From assembly GCA_030728235.1 (NCBI GenBank), contig JANRAA010000258.1:1-15922 (forward strand): a stretch of 15,922 nt of DNA, in the 5' to 3' direction. Each line of letters starts with the position of its first letter. The stretch's first letter is position 1. This DNA is from Flavobacteriales bacterium. Lineage in GTDB: Bacteria; Bacteroidota; Bacteroidia; Flavobacteriales_D; Sanyastnellaceae. A model generated the notes under the pieces. The model was not told the origin of the DNA and searched no databases. It was given only the letters and a program-made list of their open reading frames with translations. A program made the translations under genes and the position numbers. This document shows positions 6,076 to 13,788 of the stretch, piece after piece.

Positions 6076-8487
6076 ATGAAAACCATCCTAACTTTTCTTT
6101 TTATTGCCTTATCAGTAACTCTTTCCGCTCAAAATGGAGTTGTGAAAGGGCGCGTTATCGACTCAAAAACAAAAGAGGCGATTATTGGCGCAAACATCCT
6201 CGCCGAAAACAACACCGGTGTTGCAACAGATATAAACGGTGATTACACCTTCAACCTTTTGGTGGGCGAGCATAAACTGCGCTTTTCGTTTATCGGATAC
6301 ACCACCAAAGAAATATCTGTAACCGTATCAGCGAACCAAAGCCTCACATTGGACGTTGCGTTAGAAAATGCCACTTTGGATCTCGATTTTGTGGTTATCT
6401 CCGCAGGGAAATTCGAGCAAGATCTTGGCGAAGTCACCGTTTCGATGGAAGTGCTCAAACCCAACATCATCGAGAATAAAAACACAACCTCTGTCGACGA
6501 CATCTTACAGCAAACACCTGGTGTGAGCATTGTAGACAACGAGCCTCAGATACGCAGCGGAAGCGGATACAGTTTTGGCGCAGGTAGTCGGGTAATGATT
6601 TTGATGGACGACCTCCCGATACTCAGTGGCGATGCCGGTAGGCCCTCGTGGGGATTCTTGCCAGTTGAGAACATCGAGCAAATCGAAATCATCAAAGGAG
6701 CATCGTCGGTGTTGTATGGTAGCTCTGCTTTGAGTGGTGTGATCAACCTGCGCACCGCATACCCGAAAGACAAGCCACAGACCAAGATTACGGCATACCA
6801 TGGCATGTATAGCGATCCGCAAACGAAAGATTCGAAATATTGGCAAGGACAAGGAATGCAGTCGGGCATTCAATTCTTACATTCTCGTAAAATCGGGAAT
6901 TTGGACTTTGTAATTGGCGGGAACTTTATGGGAGATGACGGCGCCTTTGGGCCCACCATCAATACCAATGCAAACGGGGTTGTTACCGACACATCCTCAT
7001 CGAAATTCAATCCCTTTAAAGTTGATCGCTACGATGCCGAATCGCGCGCGCGCATGAACGTAAACCTCCGCTATCACAGCAAAAAAACACCTGGTTTGCA
7101 ATATGGCATCAATACCAACTGGCTTTTGAGTGAGTCGCTTGCCACCCTTATTTGGGATAACGACACCACCGGGCTGTACCAAGCTTATGCTGGATCTGCA
7201 ACACGCACCAAGCAAGTGATGGGCACTGTTGACCCCTTTGTGCAGTACTACACAAAAAAGGGAGGTCAGCACTCTTTGCGTGGAAGGTGGCAGAAGTTAG
7301 ACAACGATAACGACAACGATCAGGGTAATTTTTCAGACGTTTTTTATGGTGAATATCAATACCAACAGAACTTCGAGGCCTATGGTTTGAAAGATTTCAC
7401 CGCCACCTTCGGGCTGGTTGGAATCAACACCTTCGGAGAATCCCAGCTGTACAATGGCGACAATCCAGAAGGTAAAAACACAGCTAAAAATTACGCCTCC
7501 TATTTGCAGCTCGACAAAAGCTTTTTTGATCGGTTGACCGTTTCGGCAGGTGTTCGATATGAGTACTACGAAATCAACGCAGAAAACGCGCAGAAGCCAG
7601 TTTTCAGATCAGGAATTAACTACCGCATCGGGCAGGCCACCTTCTTGCGTGCATCTTACGGACAAGGGTTCCGTTTTCCGAGTATTGCCGAGAAATACAT
7701 ACAGACCGCAGTTGGGCAGCTGGTTATTTATCCCGGGGCAGATTTGCAGCCAGAAACATCGTACAACGCAGAATTTGGCGTGAAGCAAGGGTTTAAAATT
7801 GGCGAATTCAAAGGTTTTCTGGATGGTGCTGTTTTCATTCAAGAGTACAACAACTTCATTGAATTCACCTTCGGCCGATGGACCGAATCGATCAACATCG
7901 AAGAGTTGTTTGGTTTCGGGTTTCGCAGCATCAACACAGGGAAAAGCAGGGTAACGGGTTACGAGCTATCGGTGTTGGGAACCGGTAAATTGGGCGTTTT
8001 TACCATCAACACCTTGGCGGGTTATACGTATACAAAACCAATTTCTACCACTCCCGACTTCGCTTACGCAGATGGTGACCCTACTGGAAATTTCCAGCCT
8101 GTTACCTACCTAAGCACCAGTTCCAACGCAGAAAACAACATTTTAAAGTACCGCATTCAACATCTGGCGCGAGCCGACGTAGAATTGCAGCACCCGCGCT
8201 TTCTTGTTGGTTTAAGTTACCGATTCCAAACGGCCATTCAAAACATCGATGAAGCCTTCATATTCGTCGATTCCATCGACCCGACCATCAACTGGGGCAT
8301 AGAAAAATGGTTGGATGAACATACAGAAGGCATTCATATCTTTGACGCCAGATTGGGCTATTTCATTACTGAATCGCAACGTATTTCCATCATTGTCCAA
8401 AACGTGACAAACTTGGAGTATGCCATACGTCCGCTTTCCATCGAATCGCCTCGATTAACAACATTACAATACACAATCAAGTTCTAA
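6076..8487 (+). CDS. TonB-dependent outer-membrane receptor with carboxypeptidase-like N-terminal domain
   Basis: Outer-membrane beta-barrel that takes up a bound ligand using energy passed on by TonB. The 803-residue product has a signal peptide (MKTILTFLFIALSVTLSAQ), a CarboxypepD_reg-like domain (about 22-106, starting GVVKGRVIDSKTKEAIIGAN), and a plug domain (about 125-235) with TPGVSIVD and IEIIKGASSVLYGSSALSG, the hallmark end of the plug. The remaining ~560 residues form the barrel, ending in QYTIKF with the terminal Phe used for outer-membrane insertion. No SusD partner follows, so it is not an obvious polysaccharide-locus SusC; iron-siderophore or cobalamin-type uptake is possible but the substrate is not readable. 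A DNDNDND run lies near 7300-7320 in the barrel, probably in a loop or turn. It is the first gene of a plus-strand cluster; its TAA overlaps the kdsB ATG by one base. Confidence 0.92.
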   Translation: MKTILTFLFIALSVTLSAQNGVVKGRVIDSKTKEAIIGANILAENNTGVATDINGDYTFNLLVGEHKLRFSFIGYTTKEISVTVSANQSLTLDVALENATLDLDFVVISAGKFEQDLGEVTVSMEVLKPNIIENKNTTSVDDILQQTPGVSIVDNEPQIRSGSGYSFGAGSRVMILMDDLPILSGDAGRPSWGFLPVENIEQIEIIKGASSVLYGSSALSGVINLRTAYPKDKPQTKITAYHGMYSDPQTKDSKYWQGQGMQSGIQFLHSRKIGNLDFVIGGNFMGDDGAFGPTINTNANGVVTDTSSSKFNPFKVDRYDAESRARMNVNLRYHSKKTPGLQYGINTNWLLSESLATLIWDNDTTGLYQAYAGSATRTKQVMGTVDPFVQYYTKKGGQHSLRGRWQKLDNDNDNDQGNFSDVFYGEYQYQQNFEAYGLKDFTATFGLVGINTFGESQLYNGDNPEGKNTAKNYASYLQLDKSFFDRLTVSAGVRYEYYEINAENAQKPVFRSGINYRIGQATFLRASYGQGFRFPSIAEKYIQTAVGQLVIYPGADLQPETSYNAEFGVKQGFKIGEFKGFLDGAVFIQEYNNFIEFTFGRWTESINIEELFGFGFRSINTGKSRVTGYELSVLGTGKLGVFTINTLAGYTYTKPISTTPDFAYADGDPTGNFQPVTYLSTSSNAENNILKYRIQHLARADVELQHPRFLVGLSYRFQTAIQNIDEAFIFVDSIDPTINWGIEKWLDEHTEGIHIFDARLGYFITESQRISIIVQNVTNLEYAIRPLSIESPRLTTLQYTIKF

Positions 8488-9227
8488 TGCGCATTCTAGG
8501 CATCATTCCAGCACGATTTGCTTCCACTCGTTTTCCAGGAAAACCATTGGCCATGATTCACGGTAAGGCCATGATTCAGCGGGTTTACGAGCAAGCCTTG
8601 AAAGCCGAAGAACTGGCGGAGGTGTGGGTGGCTACCGACGACGATCGCATTGCCGAATTTGTCGCCGGTTTTGGTGGAAATGTTGTGACGACGTTGCCAG
8701 ACCACATCACCGGTACCGAGCGATGCCATGAAGCTTTGCAAAAAATCGGACTTGCTGATGCCGTCGTGAACATACAAGGCGACGAGCCGTACATTGCTCC
8801 CGCGCAGATAAACGAAGTGGCGCGTCTTCTTCAAAAAGCACACGTAGAAATAGCAACCGTGGTGAAGCGTATTGAGGATGCTGCCCTGCTGCTCGACCCG
8901 AACAAAGTGAAAGTGGTGATGGGCAAAAACAACCGCGCTCTTTATTTCAGCAGAAGCGCGATACCCTTCTATCGCGGCGAATCATTGAACGATTGGGTGC
9001 TGAAGCACGACTTCTATAAACACATCGGATTGTACGGCTACAAAGCCGATGCCTTGCGCCAAATTGTGCACTTCGAGCCAACCGCGCTTGAAATTGCCGA
9101 AAGTTTAGAGCAACTGCGTTGGCTAGAAAATGGCAAAGAAATACACTGTGTTATATCGAGTTACGAATCGATGTCGGTAGATACCCTCTCAGACCTCGAA
9201 GAAATTGAGCGCACTTACGCTGAATAG
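8487..9227 (+). CDS. kdsB: 3-deoxy-manno-octulosonate cytidylyltransferase (CMP-Kdo synthetase)
   Basis: Cytoplasmic enzyme that joins Kdo to CTP to make CMP-Kdo, the activated sugar for the LPS inner core. The 246-residue length is normal for KdsB. The N-terminal nucleotide-binding motif IIPARFASTRFPGKPL (6-21), VWVATDDDRI (46-55), TGTERCHEAL (75-84) and NIQGDEPYI (95-103), with the metal-site Asp99, are all family landmarks, as is HIGLYGYK further on. The ATG overlaps the stop codon of the receptor gene (TAATG), so translation is probably coupled and no separate promoter is expected. The gene following by 36 bases encodes an envelope-linked SPOR protein. Sequence is complete with no missing key residue seen. 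Confidence 0.96.
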   Translation: MRILGIIPARFASTRFPGKPLAMIHGKAMIQRVYEQALKAEELAEVWVATDDDRIAEFVAGFGGNVVTTLPDHITGTERCHEALQKIGLADAVVNIQGDEPYIAPAQINEVARLLQKAHVEIATVVKRIEDAALLLDPNKVKVVMGKNNRALYFSRSAIPFYRGESLNDWVLKHDFYKHIGLYGYKADALRQIVHFEPTALEIAESLEQLRWLENGKEIHCVISSYESMSVDTLSDLEEIERTYAE

Positions 9228-9251
9228 CGAACAAAATCTCGCAGAATTCGT

Positions 9252-9259
9252 TACTTTCG
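9252..9259 (+). promoter_or_regulatory. Possible -7 element before the HU/SPOR gene
   Basis: TACTTTCG has one mismatch to TAnnTTTG and ends four bases before ATG 9264. If used, the transcript would be almost leaderless. No -33 box is visible, and read-through from kdsB is a simple alternative. Confidence 0.28.
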
Positions 9260-9263
9260 TATC

Positions 9264-10340
9264 ATGATTGCCCCTCACATACAACAGTCTATCAGCGAGC
9301 TGATTTATCATGCTGAATGTGTTATTGTGCCTGGTTTTGGCGGTTTCGTTGCGAATGAACGTCCGGCCAAGCTCAATAAAAACACCCATCAAATTCTCCC
9401 TCCATCGCGCGAAGTAAGCTTCAATCAGCGATTGATTCACAACGACGGATTGCTGGCTCAGCAGGTGCGTTTTCAGTTGAGCTGCTCGTTTGATGTGGCC
9501 ATGGGCATACTTAACGCAGAAGTAGCAGCCATAAAAGCAGAGTTAGACAAGGGCAAACAGATCGACCTGCATCAAGTGGGTGTGCTGTTCCTTGATCGCC
9601 TTGGCAACCTGCAATTTGTGCCTTCGAACGAGCGAAATTTTCTTCCTTCCGCTTTCGGACTCAGCGCAGTAGATTTAACGCCTATCGTGCGTCAGCAGCA
9701 GACGATTGAAAACGACACCCCAGTAGTTGCTATCGGCACAGAAACAGCAGCTTTGGTGATTCAACGATCTTCGGTTGGTCGTTCTATCAGGAATTTAGCC
9801 GCCGCAGCTGCCATTCCGATGATGATAGCCGGTACTTGGTTTGCTCAAAGCGATGTTTCAAAAGCCACTTTCTCTTTGGGAAATCTGAAAGAAATTGGTC
9901 GGTTTGAAAAGCCATCAACCTACAATCCACGTTTTGAAGAAGAGGGACTTGGCCTATCGGCAATCAGCACTGCCAATCCGTTCAATGCCTGGTGGGAAAA
10001 CAACGAAAAAGATTCTTCGAAATGGTCGTTCGAGAATGAAACCGCCGACGAATCAGGAATCTTAATACGTGATAAAGCAGTCGAAGTAGATGTTGAAAAA
10101 GCATCAACCAACCTGCAACTTTACTTTGTGGTTGGCGGCGCTTTCAGAGAAAAAGAAAACGCTTTGTCGTTCGTAAAAGAGCTTCAAGACAAAGGCTACG
10201 ACGCATCGATCTTCACCCAAAGTGGCGATCTACACCTTGTCGCCTACGGCGGATACAACACCGAAACTGCAGCCAAAGTAGCATTGGAAAATGTGAAATC
10301 ACGCGAGAAAGCTGGAGCATGGTTGAAGCGAATGCAATAA
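9264..10340 (+). CDS. HU-CCDC81 and SPOR domain membrane protein
   Basis: The 358-residue protein has a Bacteroidota-specific layout. Residues 1-~130 form the paired HU-CCDC81-type region, with the typical start MIAPHIQQSISELIYH, then VIVPGFGGFVANERPA and SFNQRLIHNDGLLA. A single membrane segment follows at about 177-195 (LAAAAAIPMMIAGTWFA), then a linker of about 85 residues, then a C-terminal SPOR domain (about 283-358, LQLYFVVGGAFREKENAL). SPOR domains bind denuded glycan strands at division septa. The HU-like part is on the cytoplasmic side if the usual orientation holds, so the protein may connect peptidoglycan with a cytoplasmic partner; HU-CCDC81 domains are not shown to bind DNA and may bind protein. 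It sits between kdsB and a HAD gene, which starts inside its last codons, so co-translation is likely. Domain names are recognised by pattern, not by search. Confidence 0.85.
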   Translation: MIAPHIQQSISELIYHAECVIVPGFGGFVANERPAKLNKNTHQILPPSREVSFNQRLIHNDGLLAQQVRFQLSCSFDVAMGILNAEVAAIKAELDKGKQIDLHQVGVLFLDRLGNLQFVPSNERNFLPSAFGLSAVDLTPIVRQQQTIENDTPVVAIGTETAALVIQRSSVGRSIRNLAAAAAIPMMIAGTWFAQSDVSKATFSLGNLKEIGRFEKPSTYNPRFEEEGLGLSAISTANPFNAWWENNEKDSSKWSFENETADESGILIRDKAVEVDVEKASTNLQLYFVVGGAFREKENALSFVKELQDKGYDASIFTQSGDLHLVAYGGYNTETAAKVALENVKSREKAGAWLKRMQ

Positions 10341-10978
10341 AAATCTTGCCTCACCCGGCAGATGTAGATGCCATCATTTTCGATTTCGGTGGTGTTCTTT
10401 TCAATATCGATTACGACGCTCCTGCCAAAGCTTTCAAAGCATTGGGAATGGATGACTTCGAAGCGATTTACTCGAAAGCTTCTCAATCTGACCTTTTCGA
10501 CAAACTCGAAACAGGACGTATTTCAAACGATGATTTCATTGCTGAGTTGATGAAACACGTGCCTTCGCATGTGTCAAAATCTGAAGTGCTGCATGCTTGG
10601 AACGTCATATTACTCGATATTCCTAAATCGCGTATCGACTTGATTCACGACCTGAAAAACAGATACCGCACCTTCCTTTTGAGTAATACCAATGCCATTC
10701 ATGTTGCTGAATTCGAAAAAACCATCGACGCTACCATGGGGTTGCCGTACTTCAGAAGTGCGTTTGAAAAGATCTATTACTCGAACGTCATAGGCATCAA
10801 AAAGCCTTATCCCGAAACGTTTCTAGACGTTTGCAAATGGAATAACCTCAACCCGTCGAAGACTCTTTTTATTGATGATTCGGTTCAACACGTCGTTGGC
10901 GCACACCGAGCCGGGTTGCTTGCTTACCATTTGAGGGTTGACGAGTCCGACATCTGCGATGTACTCGCACATTATTGA
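10319..10978 (+). CDS. HAD-superfamily phosphatase (HAD-IA, YihX-like)
   Basis: Haloacid-dehalogenase-fold hydrolase, probably a cytoplasmic phosphatase for a small sugar or nucleotide phosphate; substrate unknown. All four HAD motifs are visible in the 219-residue product: FDFGGVLF with nucleophile D22, LLSNTN with S122, IKKPYP with K161/K162, and FIDDS with D186/D187. About 95 residues between motifs I and II form a helical C1 cap. Gly24 replaces the usual second Asp of motif I, as in YihX-type enzymes, so this does not by itself mean inactivity. ATG 10319 lies 22 bases inside the preceding gene, and no later in-frame ATG comes before motif I, so the overlap is real. Its stop overlaps the DUF6495-like gene on the opposite strand by seven bases. 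Confidence 0.88.
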   Translation: MVEANAIKILPHPADVDAIIFDFGGVLFNIDYDAPAKAFKALGMDDFEAIYSKASQSDLFDKLETGRISNDDFIAELMKHVPSHVSKSEVLHAWNVILLDIPKSRIDLIHDLKNRYRTFLLSNTNAIHVAEFEKTIDATMGLPYFRSAFEKIYYSNVIGIKKPYPETFLDVCKWNNLNPSKTLFIDDSVQHVVGAHRAGLLAYHLRVDESDICDVLAHY

Positions 10979-11460
10979 TTTTTCACCATCGCTTTTAAAG
11001 CCATGAACATGCTTTCTTTGCACGGTTGAGCGCCACTCTCGATCATGGCAAAGAGCTCTTGATTTCGTCCGTTTTGATACTTCTGCGTTCCCACAAAAAG
11101 CGATGGGTTCAAGGTCAGAATATCAATCTCCCCAGAGGAAAGTGCGTTTAGATCTTTGGTGTTTGTGAGGTCGATGTTCACATCTTCTGGCAAGCGAATC
11201 TCTACCAATTCGGCCATGTCATCGTTGAAACGCAAGATGCGGAGCATGTTTTTAGAGCGCACTTCCACCGCGGGAATCTTGGTCAAGGCCTTCTCCCAAA
11301 AAATATCAGAAAACACGTCTACAAGCGACTCCGCAGCAGCAGGGTCAGCTTGCTTTAGCCTAACCCAATCGTCGGCAGTAACAGAGTTAGACGCTAAAAA
11401 ACGTATAAACTCATCTTTTATGGCTTCAAGCTCTTCGCGGTGCAGACGTCGGTAATTCAT
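10972..11460 (-). CDS. Conserved Bacteroidota protein, DUF6495-like
   Basis: The 162-residue soluble protein starts MNYRRLHREELEAIKDEF and continues with SVTADDWVRLKQADP, a pattern I associate with the DUF6495 family of Bacteroidota; function is unknown. There is no signal peptide and no membrane segment, so it is cytoplasmic. It is helical in the first 60 residues and mixed after that (strand-like EVRSKNMLRILRF and ELVEIRL). One Cys is present near the C-terminus. The start is the ATG at 11460-11458, with a -7-like element five bases upstream. It is separated from ptrB upstream by a strong terminator, so it is probably its own transcript. It converges with the HAD gene, stop codons overlapping. 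The family assignment is from memory of the sequence pattern. Confidence 0.75.
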   Translation of the reverse strand: MNYRRLHREELEAIKDEFIRFLASNSVTADDWVRLKQADPAAAESLVDVFSDIFWEKALTKIPAVEVRSKNMLRILRFNDDMAELVEIRLPEDVNIDLTNTKDLNALSSGEIDILTLNPSLFVGTQKYQNGRNQELFAMIESGAQPCKESMFMALKAMVKNQ

Positions 11461-11465
11461 GCGTG

Positions 11466-11473
11466 CGAAGATA
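11466..11473 (-). promoter_or_regulatory. Possible -7 element of the DUF6495-like gene
   Basis: On the minus strand TATCTTCG has one mismatch to TAnnTTTG and ends five bases before the ATG. A promoter is required here because the only longer upstream space is occupied by the ptrB terminator. The nearest TTTG, inside the terminator U-tract, is only 12 bases upstream, too close for a standard -33 box. Confidence 0.4.
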
Positions 11474-11486
11474 GAAAAGCGTCCGC

Positions 11487-11522
11487 AAAAAAAAGCCCCG
11501 TGTCGTTAACACGGGGCTTTTT
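11487..11522 (-). terminator. Intrinsic terminator of ptrB
   Basis: GCCCCGTG (11495-11502) and CACGGGGC (11510-11517) form a perfect 8-bp GC-rich stem with a 7-base loop. On the minus strand it is followed by eight T residues (11494-11487). It begins right after the ptrB stop codon. The plus-strand flank also has five T residues, but no plus-strand gene ends here. Confidence 0.92.
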
Positions 11523-11524
11523 CA

Positions 11525-13696
11525 TTATTCTTTTATTCCTTCCAGATCAAGTAGGAAGGCATATTCCATTGCTGTTTCTCTGAAGCGTTCGAATCGTCCG
11601 CTGGCACCGCCATGTCCTGTATCCATATTGCAGTACATAACCAGCATGTTGTTATCGGTTTTCAAATCGCGCAGCTTAGCAACCCATTTTGCTGGTTCCC
11701 AATACTGCACTTGGCTATCCCAATATCCAGTGGTAACAAGCATATTCGGGTAATTTTGTGCTACAACGTTATCGTATGGTGAGTACGACTTCATGTACAT
11801 GTAGTAGGTGCTATCTTTTGGATTTCCCCATTCGTCGAATTCACCTGTTGTGAGTGGAATGGTTTCATCAAGCATGGTGTTTATCACGTCAACAAATGGC
11901 ACGGCAGCAACAACGCCGTTCCAAAGGTCAGGACGCATATTTACAACAGCACCCATCAACAATCCACCTGCTGAACCACCCATGGCGTACATGTGTTCTG
12001 AAGAGGTATATCCTTCTTTAATGAGGTGATCCCCGCAATCAATGAAGTCTGTAAATGTGTTTTTCTTCTTCAACAACTTACCATCTTCGTACCACATCCG
12101 TCCCATTTCTTGTCCGCCACGAATGTGCGCAATCGCGAAAATAAATCCACGATCGAGCAAGCTCAAACGAACAGAACTGAAATAAGCATCGGTGCTAGAC
12201 CCGTAAGATCCGTATGCATAAAGCAACAATGGGTTTTTGCCATTTTTCTCCATGCCTTTGCGGTAAACAATTGAAACTGGGACGTCGGTGCCATCTTGGG
12301 CTTTCGCCATGAAACGTTCTGATGCGTAATTTTCTGGCTTGAAATTCTCATCAATCACCTCTTGTTGTTTCAACAATGTTCGCTCCTTCGACACCATATT
12401 GTAGTCGTACGTAGAGTTTGGAGTGGTCAACGAGCTGTAGCCGTAACGCAAAATGTCTGAATCAAACTCTGGGTTGTAGTCTACATAACAGGTATAAGCT
12501 GGATCTTGGAATTCGATGTAGTGTTCTTCACCTTCCCAAGGTTTGATGCGAATATGGTTCAAACCTCCTTTGCGTTCTTCGACAATAAGATAATCTTTAA
12601 AAATCTCAATTCCTTCGAGCAAAACATCATCGCGGTGAGCGATCACATCTTCCCAATGATCTTTGGTGTTTTTGCCAATCTCTACACGAGACAGTTTGAA
12701 GTTCGTAGCATTGAGGTTGTTTACGATGTAAAAGTGCTTTCCGTATTGAGATACGCTGTATTCCAATCCACGTTCACGCGGCTGAATAATCTTCCATGCA
12801 CCTGTTGGATTGTTCGCATCTAGGTATCTCCACTCGCTTGAAAGCGTTGAATAGCTTCCAATCATGAGATACTCTTTCGATTTCGATTTCCCAATACCAA
12901 CACTAAAAGTTTCGTCTTTCTCTTCATACACCAAAACGTCTTCTGAAGCTGGTGTTCCAAGCACGTGACTGTAGATAAGTGAAGAACGCAAGGTAACAGG
13001 GTCTTGCTTCGAGTAAAACAACGTTTTGTTGTCGTTCGCCCATGTAGCGCCTCCTGTAGTTTCTGGAATCTCATCGGCGAAAATCTCACCGGTTGCGAGG
13101 TTCTTGACGTACAAGGTGTATTGACGACGGCTCACGGTGTCGACACCGTATACCATCAACTCGTTGTTCGGACTAACAGAGCGGCCACCAACGGCATAGT
13201 ACGAGTACCCTTCTGCCATTTTTGGCACGTCGAGCATGATCTCTTCTGCATTGTCCATGCTGTCTTTTTTGCGACAGTGGTAAGGATATTCTTTTCCTTC
13301 CTGGTAACGCGTGTAGTACCAATACCCATCTACTTTAACAGGTACCGATTGATCGTCTTGCTTGATGCGACCAACGATTTCATCAAACAATTTGCTTTGC
13401 AAACTATCGGTGTGAGCCATTACAGCTTTGCGGTAGTCGTTTTCTGCATTCAAATAATCAAGTACGTCTTGTGTTTGAGCGTCGGGTTCAGCGGCATTCT
13501 TTTGCTCGTCTGACAATCGCATCCAGAAGTAATCGTCAACACGGACATCTCCGTGGTCGTTAAACGTTACTGGATTTTTCTTTGCAACGGGTGCTTGGGG
13601 CATGGGCTTGGTTTCGTGATCGGTTGTACTTTCTGTGCTACAACCAATCGCAAATGTAAGAGCCATTGCGGCAAAAAATGGAATTTTTTTGATCAT
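11525..13696 (-). CDS. ptrB: Oligopeptidase B (S9A serine peptidase) with lipoprotein signal
   Basis: Serine oligopeptidase of the prolyl oligopeptidase family that cuts short peptides after Lys or Arg. The 723-residue product has a lipoprotein signal (MIKKIPFFAAMALTFAIGC) with lipobox AIGC and lipidated Cys19, so it is envelope-anchored, unlike the cytosolic E. coli enzyme. A beta-propeller (about 50-460) carries KQDDQSVPVKVDGYWYYTRY and EGKEYPYHCR. The alpha/beta-hydrolase domain follows, with the triad S575 in GGSAGG, D660 in GYWDSQV and H695 in DTGHGG. VPFVDVINTMLDETIPL and SYSPYDNV are oligopeptidase B landmarks, which separate it from true prolyl oligopeptidase. ATG 13696 is chosen over GTG 13717 because it starts the signal peptide and follows the promoter. 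A promoter is visible upstream and a terminator directly downstream, so it is likely monocistronic. Confidence 0.92.
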   Translation of the reverse strand: MIKKIPFFAAMALTFAIGCSTESTTDHETKPMPQAPVAKKNPVTFNDHGDVRVDDYFWMRLSDEQKNAAEPDAQTQDVLDYLNAENDYRKAVMAHTDSLQSKLFDEIVGRIKQDDQSVPVKVDGYWYYTRYQEGKEYPYHCRKKDSMDNAEEIMLDVPKMAEGYSYYAVGGRSVSPNNELMVYGVDTVSRRQYTLYVKNLATGEIFADEIPETTGGATWANDNKTLFYSKQDPVTLRSSLIYSHVLGTPASEDVLVYEEKDETFSVGIGKSKSKEYLMIGSYSTLSSEWRYLDANNPTGAWKIIQPRERGLEYSVSQYGKHFYIVNNLNATNFKLSRVEIGKNTKDHWEDVIAHRDDVLLEGIEIFKDYLIVEERKGGLNHIRIKPWEGEEHYIEFQDPAYTCYVDYNPEFDSDILRYGYSSLTTPNSTYDYNMVSKERTLLKQQEVIDENFKPENYASERFMAKAQDGTDVPVSIVYRKGMEKNGKNPLLLYAYGSYGSSTDAYFSSVRLSLLDRGFIFAIAHIRGGQEMGRMWYEDGKLLKKKNTFTDFIDCGDHLIKEGYTSSEHMYAMGGSAGGLLMGAVVNMRPDLWNGVVAAVPFVDVINTMLDETIPLTTGEFDEWGNPKDSTYYMYMKSYSPYDNVVAQNYPNMLVTTGYWDSQVQYWEPAKWVAKLRDLKTDNNMLVMYCNMDTGHGGASGRFERFRETAMEYAFLLDLEGIKE

Positions 13697-13716
13697 GATT
13701 ACAAATTGGGTAACCA

Positions 13717-13746
13717 CGAAGCTATGACAATCTGATTGATTTCAAA
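13717..13746 (-). promoter_or_regulatory. ptrB promoter (-33 TTTG, -7 TAGCTTCG)
   Basis: On the minus strand TTTG (13746-13743), 18 bases and TAGCTTCG (13724-13717) follow the Bacteroidota pattern with one mismatch in the -7 element. The predicted start near 13711 leaves about 15 bases of leader before ATG 13696. This covers the centre of the 92-base gap to the type IX cargo gene. Confidence 0.5.
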
Positions 13747-13788
13747 TGCAGTTTGGGAGGCGATTACATGAGTGGATATAAACATCCG

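Noticed and set aside
6505..6873. Two overlapping antisense open frames (107 and 122 codons) inside the TonB receptor gene.
   Set aside because: They lie opposite the conserved plug domain, lack promoters and recognisable domains, and are best explained by codon bias of the real gene.
7300..7320. A short DNA repeat encoding Asp-Asn-Asp-Asn-Asp-Asn-Asp in the receptor barrel.
   Set aside because: It is too short to be a variable tandem repeat and may be an ordinary polar loop or turn; no sign of phase variation.
10319..10978. The HAD phosphatase as Kdo-8-phosphate phosphatase (KdsC), suggested by its nearness to kdsB.
   Set aside because: KdsC enzymes are capless and shorter; this protein has about 95 residues of cap between motifs I and II and resembles YihX-type enzymes.
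13004..13513. A 169-codon open frame antisense to ptrB.
   Set aside because: The opposite strand carries a clear oligopeptidase B with intact motifs; the antisense translation has no recognisable domain and is a shadow frame.
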